NCBI RefSeq assembly: GCF_022539665.2
Contig: NC_081340.1
Span: 4,092,001-4,156,000 of the forward strand
Length of the DNA: 64,000 nucleotides
Source: Daphnia carinata
Taxonomy: Eukaryota; Arthropoda; Branchiopoda; Diplostraca; Daphniidae
Reading direction: 5' to 3'
Shown in pieces: positions 10,301 to 22,493 of this stretch. A program made the position numbers and the translations under genes. Positions within the stretch are counted from its first letter, which is position 1. Every line of letters starts with the position of its first letter. Below the pieces are notes generated by a model. That model saw only the letters and a list, made by a program, of their open reading frames with translations, was not told where the DNA came from and did not search any database.

Positions 10301-13300
10301 AAGGAATTCCGGCATCATGGGCAACAACTGTCAGGTTATATTCCGGGGATGCTTCATAATCAAGTCTCTGTTTGTTTGTGACCACACCTTTCGTTTACAA
10401 AATTTAAAAAAAAATGAAGTTAATACTGTAAAAGGCAAAATGATCAATTTATAAATTACACAAGTAAAGTCGGGAAAAAACATACCTGATCGTGGGTCGA
10501 TGGCAAAAAACGGATTAGGCGGAAGAAATTCATAGCGATCAATAGGCGAATCCGGATCGGTGGCAGTAATTTTCCCGACAATGCTGCCAATCGGTTGTTC
10601 TTCGGCCACGAGCTAAAGATTTCCATTAAAAAAATAAAGAGTAAGGCTACACATGTAAATTAACATGTCTGTTTGATTTACCAAATTAATGAAAAGCTCT
10701 TCGGAGTTTCTTGGCTTAGTAAAAGTGGGTGGATGTTCGTTGACATCCAAAATTGTTATGGTGATTAATCCTTTGCTCTGTTGCTGGGCAGGTGGATCTG
10801 CCGAAGTATCAGTTACTAACGTTGTCAACGTAACAACTGCTGCCACTCCTCTATCAAGTGCTTCTTTCACGAAAATGTCACCAGTCAGTGCGTTAACACC
10901 GAAAAAGTTCTATTTAGAAAGTCATTGATTACTTTAATGGCCACTTCTAACGCTAAGGCTTGTCAAATTACCTTAAACATAGTATTCGTTTTGACGTCTC
11001 TCCCATCTCTATCGACGGCAGTGATGGGTTCGACTAATGAATAGCGGAGCGAACCGGGCACGGCGTCTCGATCGACAGCTGACAGGGTGTGAATGACGGA
11101 ATTGAGTTTAGCAGTTTCAGTTGCTTGAGCGTGTTGGGAAACGGGTACGAATTTTGGGGGATGATTGTTTTTGTCTTGAACATTGACTAAGACAGCAGCT
11201 GACCCAGTTAACGCAGGCCATCCATTATCCACAGCCACTAGCTGTAGGCTGTAGATGTTTTGCTTGTCGAAATCTAATGGCTGGGTCACTTTTATTACTC
11301 CGGTTTCGGGATCGATCTGGAACTTGTTGTACGACGCACGCTCAATTTTGTAGCTCAGACGGGCGTTTTCTCCAAAGTCTGCATCTGTGGCAGATACTTG
11401 TGTCACGTTTGAGCCTTTAAAAGCAAATCAGTTCCATTAGAAAAATAGGAAAAATTACAATGGCTATTAAAGTTAGAAGGTTCTTTTGGTTTCTACCTGG
11501 AAGGAGCAATTCAGAGATGGATACATTATAGATGGCTTGCAGGAATGTAGGTTGATGATTGTTGACATCACGTATGGCAATTTTTAACGTCGCTATGTCT
11601 TTGTACGTTCCATCAGACACCTAAAGATTGCAAAGAACACCACTGGTTAATGACAGATCTGTAAAAATAGACTAACTGCAACTTGCCTGTATGTTAAGAT
11701 TAAATTCTTCTGTGGCCACGTGACTCGAATTCACTTCTATGGGCTTAATGACTCGGACTTCGCCCGTTTTGGCATCCAGAATAAACATTTTGTTGGGATC
11801 ACCGTCGAGAATGGTGTAGGTGAGCACCGATATGGAATCCTCGTCTCTTGCGCGCACTTTAAACGGCGGATCGAATTTTGTAGCACCTTCGTCGATCGAC
11901 GTTGTGAAAACAAACTGTTCGAAAATCGGCGGATTGTCATTGACGTCACGTAAATCAATCCTTAAAGGCACTAATGCGCTGTTTCCGCGTCCTTCATCAT
12001 CCGTCACTCGTAGAATTAAGAAATACGCTGAACGTGCCTCATAGTCCAAGCAGGGCTGCCGTCCAGGAGTTGGACATTGTGACACTCGGATTTGGCCCGT
12101 CGATGGCTCGACATTGAATAAGGTATTGTTGGTACGTTGGTCGCCAAACAGCAGCTCGTATCTGAATCCTTTTTGGCCATACAGTCCGGAATCTCTGTCG
12201 GTGGCTGCAACTATTCCGATTTCCGTTTCATTAGAGGCCTCTTCACTTACCGACAAGGCGTAGAGTTCTCGTTCGAATACTGGGGAGTTATCGTTCTCAT
12301 CTTGCACGGTAACAATGACAGTGCATGTGGATGAAAGTCTCTCTTTCGATTGAGATTCGCGAGCCATAATCTAAAAACCCCACAAAGTTAAAAAGAAATT
12401 TACTGGTCAACACCTGCGTTGTGTTACTAATATAATTTTAATTTACCAAAAGTATGAACTTGTGTTGATTGGGGTTCTCGTAATCAAGCGGTCCTTTTGC
12501 TAGTCGAATTCCAACATTAGTTGAGCCCACACCGGATGTAGGTTCAACGACGAACAAACCAGATGAATCAATCAATTCCAACTCAAACATGGCATTGAGA
12601 TTCTGTTATTTTTGGTCATGAAAATTTAATTATGATGGGTCCGTGTCGTAAAAGGAAATCGTAAAACGGGATGGACGATTTAAAAAAAAAAAATACATAC
12701 CGAGTCGCGGTCGGTAGCCACAATATTCAAACCGCTGAGAGGTGTGCCCGAGGGAAGGTTCTCGTGAATCAGGGCAAAGTACTCGTTCTGACTGAATCGA
12801 GGTGGCTCGTCGTTGACGTCTTGAACAATAATGGTCAAAACCTGCTCGACCGATTGTTCGCTTCGTCTACTTCTAGTCCGAATAGTCACAGACAGGAAAC
12901 CATTCAGAGCGACGCTTTCACGATCTATTGCTCTGGCCGTTCGCAGTTCCCCGCTGGAAGAGTCCAGCTCGAATAGATCCCCCGGATTCTCCACCAACTG
13001 ATACGACACATTTCCGCCGCCGACGACTTCAGCCGCCAACGTCAAGACTAGCGTGCCAATGTCGTCTCCTTCCGACACAATTCCCGTTAGCGGTCCGGTA
13101 TATATTGGCCGAGATTCTTCACGGCTTAGACCCGGAACTATTATTCTTACTTCAGCTCTCGATGTGTGCACGCCATCCTGTTACACACACACACAAATGA
13201 ATAAAGCATTAATTTGATTATAATGCATCAGTTTTCGAAAACAGTTTGTTACGTTGGCGATAAGCGTAAAGCTGGGTTTGGTCCCCAATTCGGCAAGATC

Positions 13301-15048
13301 CAATGGCTTTCGTGGAACGACGGTGCCTCGAAATAGCGACGCGCTTGACAGGCTGGAAACGATATCGACTTGGTCGCAAATGACAACATTCTAAAGGAAT
13401 GACCCACATGAAGAAATTAAATTACAGACTAGTCGAAAAACGAGGGCGTTCATGTTAAATACTTACATCAGTACAGGTCACTTCAATTATCTCGCCCACA
13501 AGATCGGCGTCGTTGACTATGAATTCTTCAAGGATCGCTGCCCCCGACAAACTTACATCGTAAGACGCCTAAAAAGGAAAATACATTCACGTGCCTTTGC
13601 AACACGAACAAGATGACGAGTTTGGCGACCCGTTAGGTTGGTTGACGCCACGCCTATTCACAACAACTCCAAAAAAGAAAAGACTTTTTCCGCCCCTCGA
13701 GGGGAAAAAAAAACCTTCTGATACATCTAGTAATGTCGGTCTGGTAAAAGAAAATGAAATCGACTCACAAAAACCACTACGAGAAACGAGCTGATGAGCC
13801 GGAAGACAGATGGCAAAACATGCGGTTTGCATTTTTTTTTTCCTCTCTCTCTTTCTCTCCCTTCTATGTTATTAAAACCGACATGCAAAGCATAAATTAT
13901 TTTACCTGGGAGAAAGTCGGCGGATTGTCATTCTCATCTGAAACAATAACAGTGATAGGAATTTCTACAGAGGCGCCAGATCTGTCAGTGACGCCAACCA
14001 GCAATTTAATGGAATCGGCGGTCTAGAAAAATACATAAATATTTTTAGCGATATTGATCTTTTGACACTGATTGTGAATGCAAAAAGCATCGTCGCGGTT
14101 TTTTAACAATTCACATACTTCACGGTCGAGAGGCTGTGATAGCGTCACGTCTCCGGTCGCCTCGTTGACGACGAAAGCTTCCGTGCCGTGAATGAAGAAC
14201 CGGAGATTGCTGCTAGTGACGTTGCTCAATCCGCTTTCGTCACCTTTCACGGAATCGGTTCCGCCGGAGGGCGAGGCCCGCAGTGTATAGACCACTGTGC
14301 CCGTCTGCGTAGTCTCGGAGACGACCTGCTGATTCATGTCGGCCGTGAATACGAGGGCTGCCTGGCCGCTTTCGGTTTGTGCCAAACATACTGAAAGATT
14401 ATAGCCGTAATAAACATTGTGTGTTATGCGGCAATATAGAATAAAGAGGGAGGGGTAGAGGGGGAAATATAGCGAGAGTGAAACGGGTGAGTGCTCGGTT
14501 TGAGAACAAATATCGGAAGGGAATCGGCCGTTTTCTCCGGAAGCAGATGGGAAATTCGTTGTTCACGGGAAATTGCGTTGGCTATTTGGCTATGGATGAC
14601 CGAAGAATGAGAATAAATTTTCATTCAATTTTTTCTTTTTTTTCACAGAGAAATTAAAAAGTGAACAAAAAGCCAGGTCGGGATAGCTTTGTTTTTGTAG
14701 TTTTTGTCGTGAGTGAAAAACGATATTCAAGTTACTCAGAAAGCAAAACTGGCTTTGCTTGTTCCCATTACTACCAAAGAGTAGCTTGCTTTCTAATTAA
14801 ACAAAAGAAAACATTAAATCTGAAAAAGGTTTTGAATAATTTGTGTGTGGGATTAGACAGAGAGTGATCGGCATTTCACGATGGTAAACAGGTTGTACCC
14901 TTTAGTCTTTCGAACGTTTCAAACTGCACATTTTCTTAAGGTGATGCCATCAGAATACTCTTTACGAACCGAGAGGAATGTTGCAGTGTCATAACAAGTT
15001 TTTCTTACCTGAACAAATGCTAATAATCCACACCAGCGACTGGAACAT
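7373..15048 (-). CDS. 14-repeat transmembrane cadherin (CDH23/Cad87A-like)
   Basis: Seventeen exons join in phase: 15009-15048, 14119-14390, 13906-14022, 13467-13568, 13253-13390, 12701-13177, 12447-12602, 11687-12370, 11497-11620, 10972-11414, 10682-10909, 10486-10612, 9732-10387, 8912-9673, 8721-8847, 7509-8662 and 7373-7444. They give 1,892 residues. A signal peptide (MFQSLVWIISICSVCLAQ) is followed by about 14 extracellular cadherin repeats carrying LDRE/LDYE and DENDN/DINDN calcium motifs. A membrane-proximal domain without cadherin motifs (about 1588-1695) resembles that of CDH23/PCDH15-type cadherins. One helix spans about 1700-1724, and a 168-residue tail contains ENPLWIEKYV and YEEQEL. 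Human CDH23 also has an NPLW motif just inside the membrane. Known members act in cell adhesion and in microvilli or sensory bundles. EC2 lacks normal calcium motifs. The tail ends in ADLI, a possible PDZ ligand. Exact orthology is not settled. Confidence 0.92.
11621..11686 (-). other. GC-AG intron in the cadherin gene
   Basis: This 66-base intron starts CAG|GCAAGT instead of GT and ends CTTTAG. Only this cut joins the two exons into a continuous cadherin repeat (NLNIQ|VSDGTYKD). The nearest GT, four bases on, would shift the frame. GC donors with an otherwise perfect consensus are a known minor class. Confidence 0.85.
14391..15008 (-). other. First intron of the cadherin gene
   Basis: A 618-base phase-1 intron separates the signal-peptide exon from the ectodomain. 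It is by far the longest intron of the gene; the others are about 58-340 bases. No gene or repeat is recognised inside it. First introns often carry regulatory sites, but none can be named here. Confidence 0.7.
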
Positions 15049-16310
15049 GGCGGAATCTATATCCTTTTTATTTTCGACGAAGGATGACCACTACTGGATA
15101 ACATACGACTTAGCAGTGAAGAACGGCATCAGGGGGTAAGAATTCTTTCGCTTTATCGATCAGTCTGGCTGGATAATGTCCCCGTAGTGTGTTTGTGTTC
15201 TTTTTGTTTGTGGAAGCTGGCCTTGGAACCTTGAACTCCCGAGGTCCCGCAGACGCTAATAAAATGGAGGCTGTGTTGAGACCTTGAAAGAAGAAGTGAA
15301 AAGAAGGTGCACAGTAAACAAAAGTTATTATTTTTTTTAGGTACTAAAAGGAAATCATAAGACACGTCATTTCCTAGTTCGACCTACGGATATCGAAAAT
15401 GGCAACAAAATGCATTACACGATGATTCATTGTTTCAAGCATGCTTTCGCGTTACGTGTCCAATGGTAGTTAGAATGAAAAAGAAGTGATAGAACTCACC
15501 AGCACATCCACTTTAGCAGCATCCATATTCAATTTTTGTCGAACACAAGCCTAGAGTCATGTTGCCGGCCACTTAAGCTCACTAAATCACCACCTTTTTT
15601 GAAAAATACGATGAGGGTACCACTCATTACACTTTTGCCAAACTTGTAGGATTAGAAAACCAGCTAATGGTATATCGAAACGGGGATAAGTAAATTCAGT
15701 TAACACTTTTGAAATCACTAAGTCGTAGTTTTGTCCCTTAAAATTCTTCTGACGACTGAACCCTTGTCTTAGAATACAACTTGTTCAGAAGACGCCAGGC
15801 TAAGAAATGGTTCGTCTGGTTGGCAACTCCACCTGAGGCGCTTCAGGTGAAAAAAACCAGTAGAAAAGGAAAGAAAAAAAACAGCAGTAAACACATCCCG
15901 CTTCTCTTTATCCCCGAGGCCAAAAGAGATAGATTTAGATAAAGAACTTGAAAGTACAACTTAAGAAATCGATGAAAATTGTTTTCTTCGTTGGCCAATT
16001 GCTTCGTTGCATTATTGATTTGACTTACTTTTTGCTGAAAATTCTAGCTTCTTTTCGAGCTTAATTTTAAAAACGAATACCCGCAGTTATTACCTCGAAT
16101 TACAAGCACTGAATATGCTCGAGGAGGTAATGAAAAAGAGACCTTGAATTTGGTCGTCGACTCGTTTTTTCTTTTTTCGCTCAAGGTAACCCATTTTATC
16201 CGGCAACGTCGCATTAGATGTCAACAAAAAGGTAAACAATAATTTCGTTAGAAGTCATCAACACACATCAAGAATTCTAAAACCCGACAGCCAAAAATTC
16301 CAGATTCTTC
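15049..16310. other. Divergent intergenic region, cadherin and aveugle-like genes
   Basis: About 1.26 kb lies between two divergent start codons. On the minus strand a short segment at 15500-15524 reads ATG plus nine codons into a strong donor, CTG|GTGAGT. An overlapping 15-codon ORF starts just upstream. This looks like a non-coding first exon of the cadherin transcript: an acceptor-like TTATCCAG lies just upstream of the cadherin ATG, and the frame would not match a coding join. Nothing else is recognised. Confidence 0.4.
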
Positions 16311-16776
16311 ATGCCATCGCTAATGAAAGAAATGAACACCAGTAGTGATAACCAGAATCCTGCGAAGCCAAAGGTACTTAAATCCAAAGTGCTACAGTGA
16401 TCGCAACGTAACTTACTATTTTCCTGCAGCCAAAAGCGACGCGTCCCAAACCAGTCTACTTGTGGACAACATCCGATGTTCAAAAGTGGTTCAGACGTCA
16501 TTGTAGTGATTTTTATACAGTCTATAGTGATTTGATGATTCAGGTATTTTGTTTTCCTTCACCAACAGTGACTGTTAAAACTCAAAAATAATTTTACCAC
16601 AGAATGGGATATGCGGAAGAGCATTGTTGAGGATGAATGATATCTCGCTGGAAAGGCTAGGCATACACAATGCAGAGCATAGAGAAGAAATCTGGCGTCA
16701 AATTACAAAACTTCGGCTCAAAGCTGACATTTTAGAAATGAAAGATATGGAAATACGTTGTAAACTGAACCAATGA
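16311..16776 (+). CDS. ave: Aveugle-like SAM-domain adaptor
   Basis: Three short exons, 16311-16373, 16430-16543 and 16603-16776, join in phase 0 with introns of 56 and 59 bases and give 116 residues. The SAM domain covers about residues 26-90. It has the pattern TRPKPVYLWTTSDVQKWFRRHC, split across the text as TRPKPVYLW then TTSDVQKWFRRHC, followed by NGICGRALLRMNDISLERLG and EIWRQITKLRLKADILEMKD. This matches the small SAM protein Aveugle/HYP of Drosophila, about 106 residues, which links the scaffold CNK to KSR in Ras-MAPK signalling. A second ATG at 16323 is possible; the upstream one keeps the frame and was chosen. An AATAAA lies at 16922-16927. It is divergent to the cadherin gene and convergent with the oxidase gene. 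Confidence 0.85.
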
Positions 16777-17227
16777 ACATTAGGCCTAATATTCAGTCAA
16801 CAGTTAGGTTTTCCCATATAACAATTAACTATGAGGTTTGATTTTAAACTAAATTTGGTCAGGAAGTCTTTCATTTACAATGTTTTCTGTTCAACCGATC
16901 GTATTTCCATACTTTGTTTTTAATAAATGTATAAAGTTTCTAAATATTTGGAATTAAAACAAACCTGGATTTTTTTTAATTATAAAGATAATTAGCTTGG
17001 TCTACCTGCAACATATTACATACTTCAAAAAAGGTGGCGACAGGCATCCATTCCAGTCGACCGCTTTTCGTCTTCAGCGTTCTGCGCAAGAAGGTTCAGA
17101 GCATGAATTCAAACTTGCTGTGCTTTTATTCACACTGACATTATCAGGTGTTAAAATGCATGGGCCTCGGGGTACAGTTTTTGCCGTTACCAGCAGCACA
17201 AGACACTTCCCTCGTATGTAACGTCAA
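16777..17227. other. Convergent 3' spacer
   Basis: About 450 bases lie between the stops of the aveugle-like and oxidase genes. It holds a plus-strand AATAAA at 16922 and, for the oxidase, a minus-strand TTTATT near 17126. No gene is seen. Confidence 0.5.
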
Positions 17228-19052
<1,825 letters not shown>

Positions 19053-19296
19053 TCAAAAGGAAAATACTGTATATAAAGGGCTATAATAAAACTAGACGTT
19101 GCAGTGATCAATAAAGAAAGACGCAGCGGTGCGTTCGACAGCCAATAAAACTAACAAGAAGAAAAACATAGAAACCAAGCACATTCGTAGAACCTTGGAC
19201 TTTGTACTGACAGTCGACTTATCTGCTTTCTTTTTTTAAGTTTAAAGGCTAAACAAGACAAGATACAAAAAAAAACAGAGCCCAATAAAAAAAACC

Positions 19297-20535
19297 CTAG
19301 TCCAAACCAAACCAACTCGTTTTTTTTCTTGGCTTTTGTCTGAAAAAATCATTAATCCCAAAAAGGCAAAGATAAACATCAGGCAACTCCCATTTTTGTT
19401 CTCCAAGTGCCGTTATCACGGGTGCAGCTGATGTGTTCTTGCCTCCAAAAAAAAAAACGCAAATCTGACATCAACACATTGCTACAATGTCCGCCCATTG
19501 GAAAACTTTATCTCGTTGAATGCCACACGAGATTGTGAATAACTTACCTTAGGCATCACGTCCAACTCGGGGGAAAAATCGAGGCGAGGTTGTGAACGGG
19601 TTTCAATTATGTGAGACATCTGATATGTACGAGTCTTGATAAGAACATTCTGCATAAAAATGAAATAAGAATGCGGGTATTTTTGGAACATATTGCGGTA
19701 ACATTATCAGGAGGAAGGATGTCATTTCACAACTAGGAAAAAACACGTTTTCAATTTGAGCTCAAATATGGTGAGATAGCTTACGTAATCAGTGTCCTCG
19801 TCCTTTGTTTCCCTGGAAATGTTGAGTCGCTTGAGTGGCAGTTAACATTGCTGGCCATCCGTTAACCCCTTTTTCGTTTTTCTTTTTCTTGCAATTGATA
19901 ACACTACGATTTTTCACGATAATGCGTCTGGTTTTATTCTTATGCTTCTAACGGGAATAAGTAAATGATAGCTGTGTGTACCTTTCGAATCCAGAACTGT
20001 GGCGATAAAACTTTATGACAGCGATAAGGAAATAAAGAATCTGCTAAAATGTCAGGCGGCGTCAAATCTCGATTAACAGGAAATGCAAACCAGCAATTTT
20101 TCACTACCTTATCTGCACAACCGTCCGCCACGAGTAATGTAACTCGACTGGCAAGGTGAATTTTCAAGGTTGACCTAGTCACTTTTGAAGGTAGGGTCAC
20201 CAAATGAGCAACTGAAACATAATTACCGGTAGGGTTGCCTTTAAAGAAAGAAAAAGGTATTATTGGGATGGGAGACGAAATCTATCGCCATTCGCAGTGA
20301 ATGCATTTAATTTGATATTTATATACGATTTTATTTTTCGCGTTTTAAGCGCCACAGCTCTACAGGACCTGATTTCAACCTTATCGCCGCTAGTTGTTTG
20401 ATCACGAAAAGTGTTATGCTTTTCGTTGTGCAATTGTAAAGCGAAATCATAACAACTCATGTCACGCACGCCTGGCCACACCATATCTTGTGTTTCCGCA
20501 TACGTTTGTAAAATTGCTGCAGTCACACCTTTCAT
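19297..20535 (-). CDS. Unrecognised multi-exon gene, model incomplete
   Basis: The 3' part is fairly well supported. Exon 19548-19649 (phase 0 at both ends, TATGCAG acceptor, AAG|GTAAGT donor) joins 19297-19464 after GATGTCAG, giving a tail that contains TALGEQKWELPDVYLCLFG and ends KKTSWFGLD. An upstream exon at 19982-20211 ends in phase 0 at AAG|GTACAC and so fits that frame. It encodes a Val/Leu/Lys-rich segment with DGCADKVVKNCWFAFP. A further ATG-started frame at 20260-20535 (91 codons, LQTYAETQDMVWPGVRDMS) may be the first exon, but I found no strong donor linking it. If translation starts inside 19548-19649, a 79-residue protein results. I do not recognise the family. It lies head-to-tail with the oxidase, 247 bases away. 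Confidence 0.42.
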
Positions 20536-20719
20536 ATTTTTACCTGTTTATTCTCGTAAATCCTTCTACTTGTGGTCACGTGCAACTCGAAAATATGATG
20601 GATGCGTGAAGGTCATAACAAAGACATTGATTTTACCCTGTTCGTAGAATCAGTGACGTATTTCACTGTGGCAGTATTATTTACGTTGGATATTTGATGG
20701 TAATGGTATTCATTTACAG

Positions 20720-20878
20720 GTGTACTTCGGCTCATGGCTATCTAGCGTGTCTGTTATTTAAGATGATTAATGTTCGATTCCTAGACGAATGATGAAATTT
20801 GAGTTAAACCATTCGCGGTTCACGTCAGAGTGGGTTTTCCCGCAATGATTCGGATGTGCTTTGACTCACGTCTGATGT
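20720..20878 (+). repeat. tRNA-derived SINE, copy 1
   Basis: The head has a poor A box and a good B box (GTTCGATTCC near 20772-20781). The body begins ACGAATGATGAAATTTGA and continues through AAACCATTCGCGGTTCAC to GACTCACGTCTGA. The same body recurs at about 20966-21120 and 21329-21484. Confidence 0.7.
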
Positions 20879-20965
20879 CTAGTTTATGTTTATTTAACCA
20901 ACAAATTAAAACATAGTTTTGTAATCGATAATGTAACATTATTGTTTATTATTTTTTAGTATGTG

Positions 20966-21120
20966 TTTCGGTGGTATTGCGGTTAAGGCAGCGGGTCTTG
21001 ACAATGAATGTTGATGGTTCAAATCCAATTCGCATGATGAAATTTGAATTAAACCATTCGCGGTTCACGCCAGAGTGGAGTTTCCCCTATGATTCGTGTG
21101 TGCTTTGATTCATGTCTGAC
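20966..21120 (+). repeat. tRNA-derived SINE, copy 2
   Basis: The head is GGTGGTATTGCGGTTAAGGC followed by the B box TGGTTCAAATCC. The body shares GATGAAATTTGAATTAAACC and CATTCGCGGTTCAC with copies 1 and 3 and ends TTCATGTCTGAC. It has the same orientation as the other two copies. Confidence 0.75.
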
Positions 21121-21328
21121 AAATTGGATGCTGTTTTTTTCTTTTCCAAGAAATCACGCAAAAAATTTTCGTAATAAATAAATGTAAGGGAGTGCCAACC
21201 GTGCAGCCTTCCAATTATAAAAAATGTAGATCCAAAGGCTTGTCCAAAATTAGACAACTATTGCGGAATTTCTTCTCCCACATCAGCGTTTTACGGCGTA
21301 TTCATTTGGGGGGATTAAATAACGTACA

Positions 21329-21484
21329 TCCCGGTGGTGTAGTGGCTAGCGTCGGCGGCTCCCACTCGGGGTAGTGAAGGTTCAAATCCAAGACGAATGA
21401 TGAAATTTGAGACAAACCATTCGCGGTTCACATCAGAGCGGATTTCCCTCAATGATTCGCATGTGCTCTGTCTCATGTCTGACT
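21329..21484 (+). repeat. tRNA-derived SINE, copy 3
   Basis: This is the best-preserved head: the A box region GGTGGTGTAGTGGCTAGCG and the B box AGGTTCAAATCC about 35 bases on, as needed for an internal Pol III promoter. The body matches copies 1 and 2 and ends CTCATGTCTGAC. It most resembles a source-type element. Confidence 0.78.
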
Positions 21485-22493
21485 CTACTTTAAATCTTTT
21501 TAAAGTTGCCAAAATTAATCATTTGTTTTTTCTTAAAAGCAAAATTATTTTCTTTGATTTCTTTGTGGAAAATTTTAAAATTTATACATTTATGTATGCA
21601 TAGCTTAAACTCGGGTTGACATTGATTGATTAACACGAGAGTTATACTTGCAAATTTCATCTTGCACTTGTTTTATATCACGATACACCAGGAGATGTTA
21701 TCACGAATTTTAAAGTGCTTGACTTTTTTAAGATTCGAACGCGAGACTACCGCGTTCGGATTAACTGCGTTAACCACTAGTTCGCTACAGCAGTACTTAC
21801 ATATTATACTTACCTATCTATATACCGAGAGGGAAAAATGAGAGGGAAAAAAAAAGGGAGAAATTGCAAAACCGGTAGGTGGGGGCATCTGTTAACACAA
21901 TTCGGAACATACCACTCGTTCCGGCCGCTCCCGAACCTTCTCCTTCCCTTTTGTGTGCGCAGTTGTCCCGTAGCTTTGTCATCGTGCAAAAGCCTCTCCA
22001 GCCGAGTGGTCTCAACATTAGTTCTCATTTGCATCAAAGAGTTTTTAAAGTTCACTGCTTGGATCAATCGCTGAATCGCCAGACGGGAGGGGCCACATTA
22101 CGTCACGAACAAATAAAATTACAGAAGCAAAATCATCCCGGCTGGGACTGAAACATCCGAAATTTCATACAGGAAATCTATACTAACCGGCGTGCCTGAC
22201 GTTCGAGTATTTTCTATTTTTAGATACCATTATTAAGGCCGTCTAGACTTGGCTTGAAGAAAGTCAAGTTTCTTTTTTTTTCTCTCTCTTTTTACCCACA
22301 CATCGGTCTGTGCTCAGCTGGGGTGAACTTCCGTGCCATTCCCAATTCACTTCTAAATTTAACGGCAGTCCTCACTCTACAAAGTCTATATATCATTCGC
22401 TGACGGTTTCTCTGTGACGAAAAAGCCAGCCACGATCATTCCCCCTAAATCCTTATCAGAAAAAAAGAAAAAGAAGAAACAAATCCAATCAAT
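21485..22493. other. Intergenic region upstream of the ISG12-like gene
   Basis: About 1 kb. It contains a minus-strand tRNA-like sequence (separate entry) and then the presumed promoter and 5' UTR of the ISG12-like gene. A purine-rich stretch precedes the ATG. No clear TATA box was found. Confidence 0.4.
21730..21795 (-). repeat. tRNA-like sequence, minus strand
   Basis: On the minus strand an A-box D arm, TAGCGAACTAGTGGTTAACGC, split here as TAGCGAACTAG and TGGTTAACGC, is followed by the B box GCGTTCGAATC. No valid anticodon stem is seen. It is probably another tRNA-derived repeat fragment near the SINE cluster, in the opposite orientation. Confidence 0.5.

Noticed and set aside
19948-19981. 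A 34-base intron that would extend the exon ending at 19982 into a lysine-rich tail
   Set aside because: It is in phase, but 34 bases is shorter than any other intron here and below a plausible minimum. Joining to the exon at 19548-19649 is preferred.
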